NCBI GenBank assembly: GCA_007258455.2 | Contig: VDFB02000002.1 | Location: 911,283 to 975,282 of the forward strand | From: Sequoia sempervirens | Taxonomy: Eukaryota > Streptophyta > Pinopsida > Cupressales > Cupressaceae | Length of the DNA: 64,000 nucleotides | Direction of reading: 5' to 3' | Shown here: positions 63,481 to 64,000 of the stretch, in pieces | How the letters are laid out: every line of letters starts with the position of its first letter | Position numbering within the stretch: the stretch's first letter is position 1 | The notes under the pieces: model-generated | Told to the model about the DNA's origin: nothing | Seen by the model: only the letters and a program-made list of their open reading frames with translations | Database searches by the model: none | Program-made: the position numbers and the translations under genes

Positions 63481-64000
63481 ATAGCCTATCAGCTAATAAA
63501 TACTAATCCTAATCCATCAAACCTTGTATCTAACTCATTCATCAAGGGATCTCTTACCCAAAGTGACCCATGTGGTGATTGAGTAAGTGAAAGAAGTTGG
63601 GTCCACTTTTATGGAAAGTGTTAAGATTGAAAATAATTTTGATAGGAACAAGTGGTTTATAATCAAGCTCTTAAACCTAAGTTAATACTCATATGAAACA
63701 GGTACTCATTTTTTTAAAATGGGCACCCATTTCTATTTACATCATATTTTACACTCCTTTTTAAAATAGGTATGCATTTTGGAGTGAGTACATGTTTCAT
63801 AAAATTTTAAATTTGAAACCCATGGTTTTCATTTTCTTTTAGACTTGGAAACCCAACCCCCAACCTTAGACTTTCAAGTACAATTTCATGAAAATAAAAA
63901 GAGAAAGAATGACTTTAGAAATATGGTTGACAATTTTTTCAATTGTTTTGACAAAATTAAACCTTATTATAGACATGGTTAAGTCTAGTTTTCATATATG
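63481..64000. other. Non-coding stretch to the right edge
   Basis: No recognisable gene or element. A small local repeat (CATTTT..AAAATGGGCACCCATTT and AAAATAGGTATGCATTT) is seen near 63,700-63,780. Confidence 0.4.

Overview
The window looks like intergenic DNA from a land-plant nuclear genome. I found no intact host gene, tRNA or rRNA gene, CRISPR array or bacterial-type operon. The plant assignment rests on three things: an L1-clade LINE whose ORF2 ends in an RNase H domain, an LTR element primed by the plant initiator-Met tRNA (TGGTATCAGAGC), and a Helitron-type Rep/helicase. The AT-rich, microsatellite-laden background with long nested repeats would fit a large genome such as a gymnosperm, but that narrower placement is inference.

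Layout. 1-1,200 is a ~365-bp-period tandem repeat cut by the left edge. 3,040-3,480 (minus) is a decayed gag-like (DUF4283-type) fragment. 7,966-14,142 is an essentially full-length L1 LINE with an 18-bp target-site duplication and poly(A). Its ORF1 and ORF2 are uninterrupted except for three in-frame TAG codons. 14.2-27.3 kb is AT-rich and non-coding, with a minisatellite, microsatellites and one more sequence-complex stretch (21.9-24.0 kb). 27.4-30.2 kb holds diverged repeat units that recur beyond 50 kb.

From about 47.6 kb down to 31.1 kb on the minus strand lies a decayed Helitron replicase/helicase. Its HUH motif and tyrosine pair are still readable, but its helicase P-loop is mutated. 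A younger LTR retroelement (32,898-45,186, + strand, GGAAT duplication) is nested inside it. That element is odd: its LTRs are about 5.5 kb each, while only 1,263 bp of apparently non-coding interior separates PBS from polypurine tract. The LTRs carry a leucine-rich-repeat-like ORF fragment that may be a captured host sequence.

From 47.9 kb to 63.5 kb the DNA is a nest of non-coding repeats: a 137-bp tandem duplication, two inverted ~0.8-kb elements with terminal inverted repeats, many TA/CA microsatellites, a direct array of ~260-bp units (58.4-60.7 kb), and related sequence in inverted orientation (61.1-63.45 kb) that includes a ~945-bp tandem duplication.

How the parts relate: the autonomous-type elements (LINE, Helitron) are both inactivated by point mutations. 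The large LTR element has no coding capacity of its own and would depend on proteins supplied in trans. The best candidates for something undescribed are the giant-LTR/minimal-interior element with its LRR-like insert, and the repeat family that flanks the Helitron on both sides.
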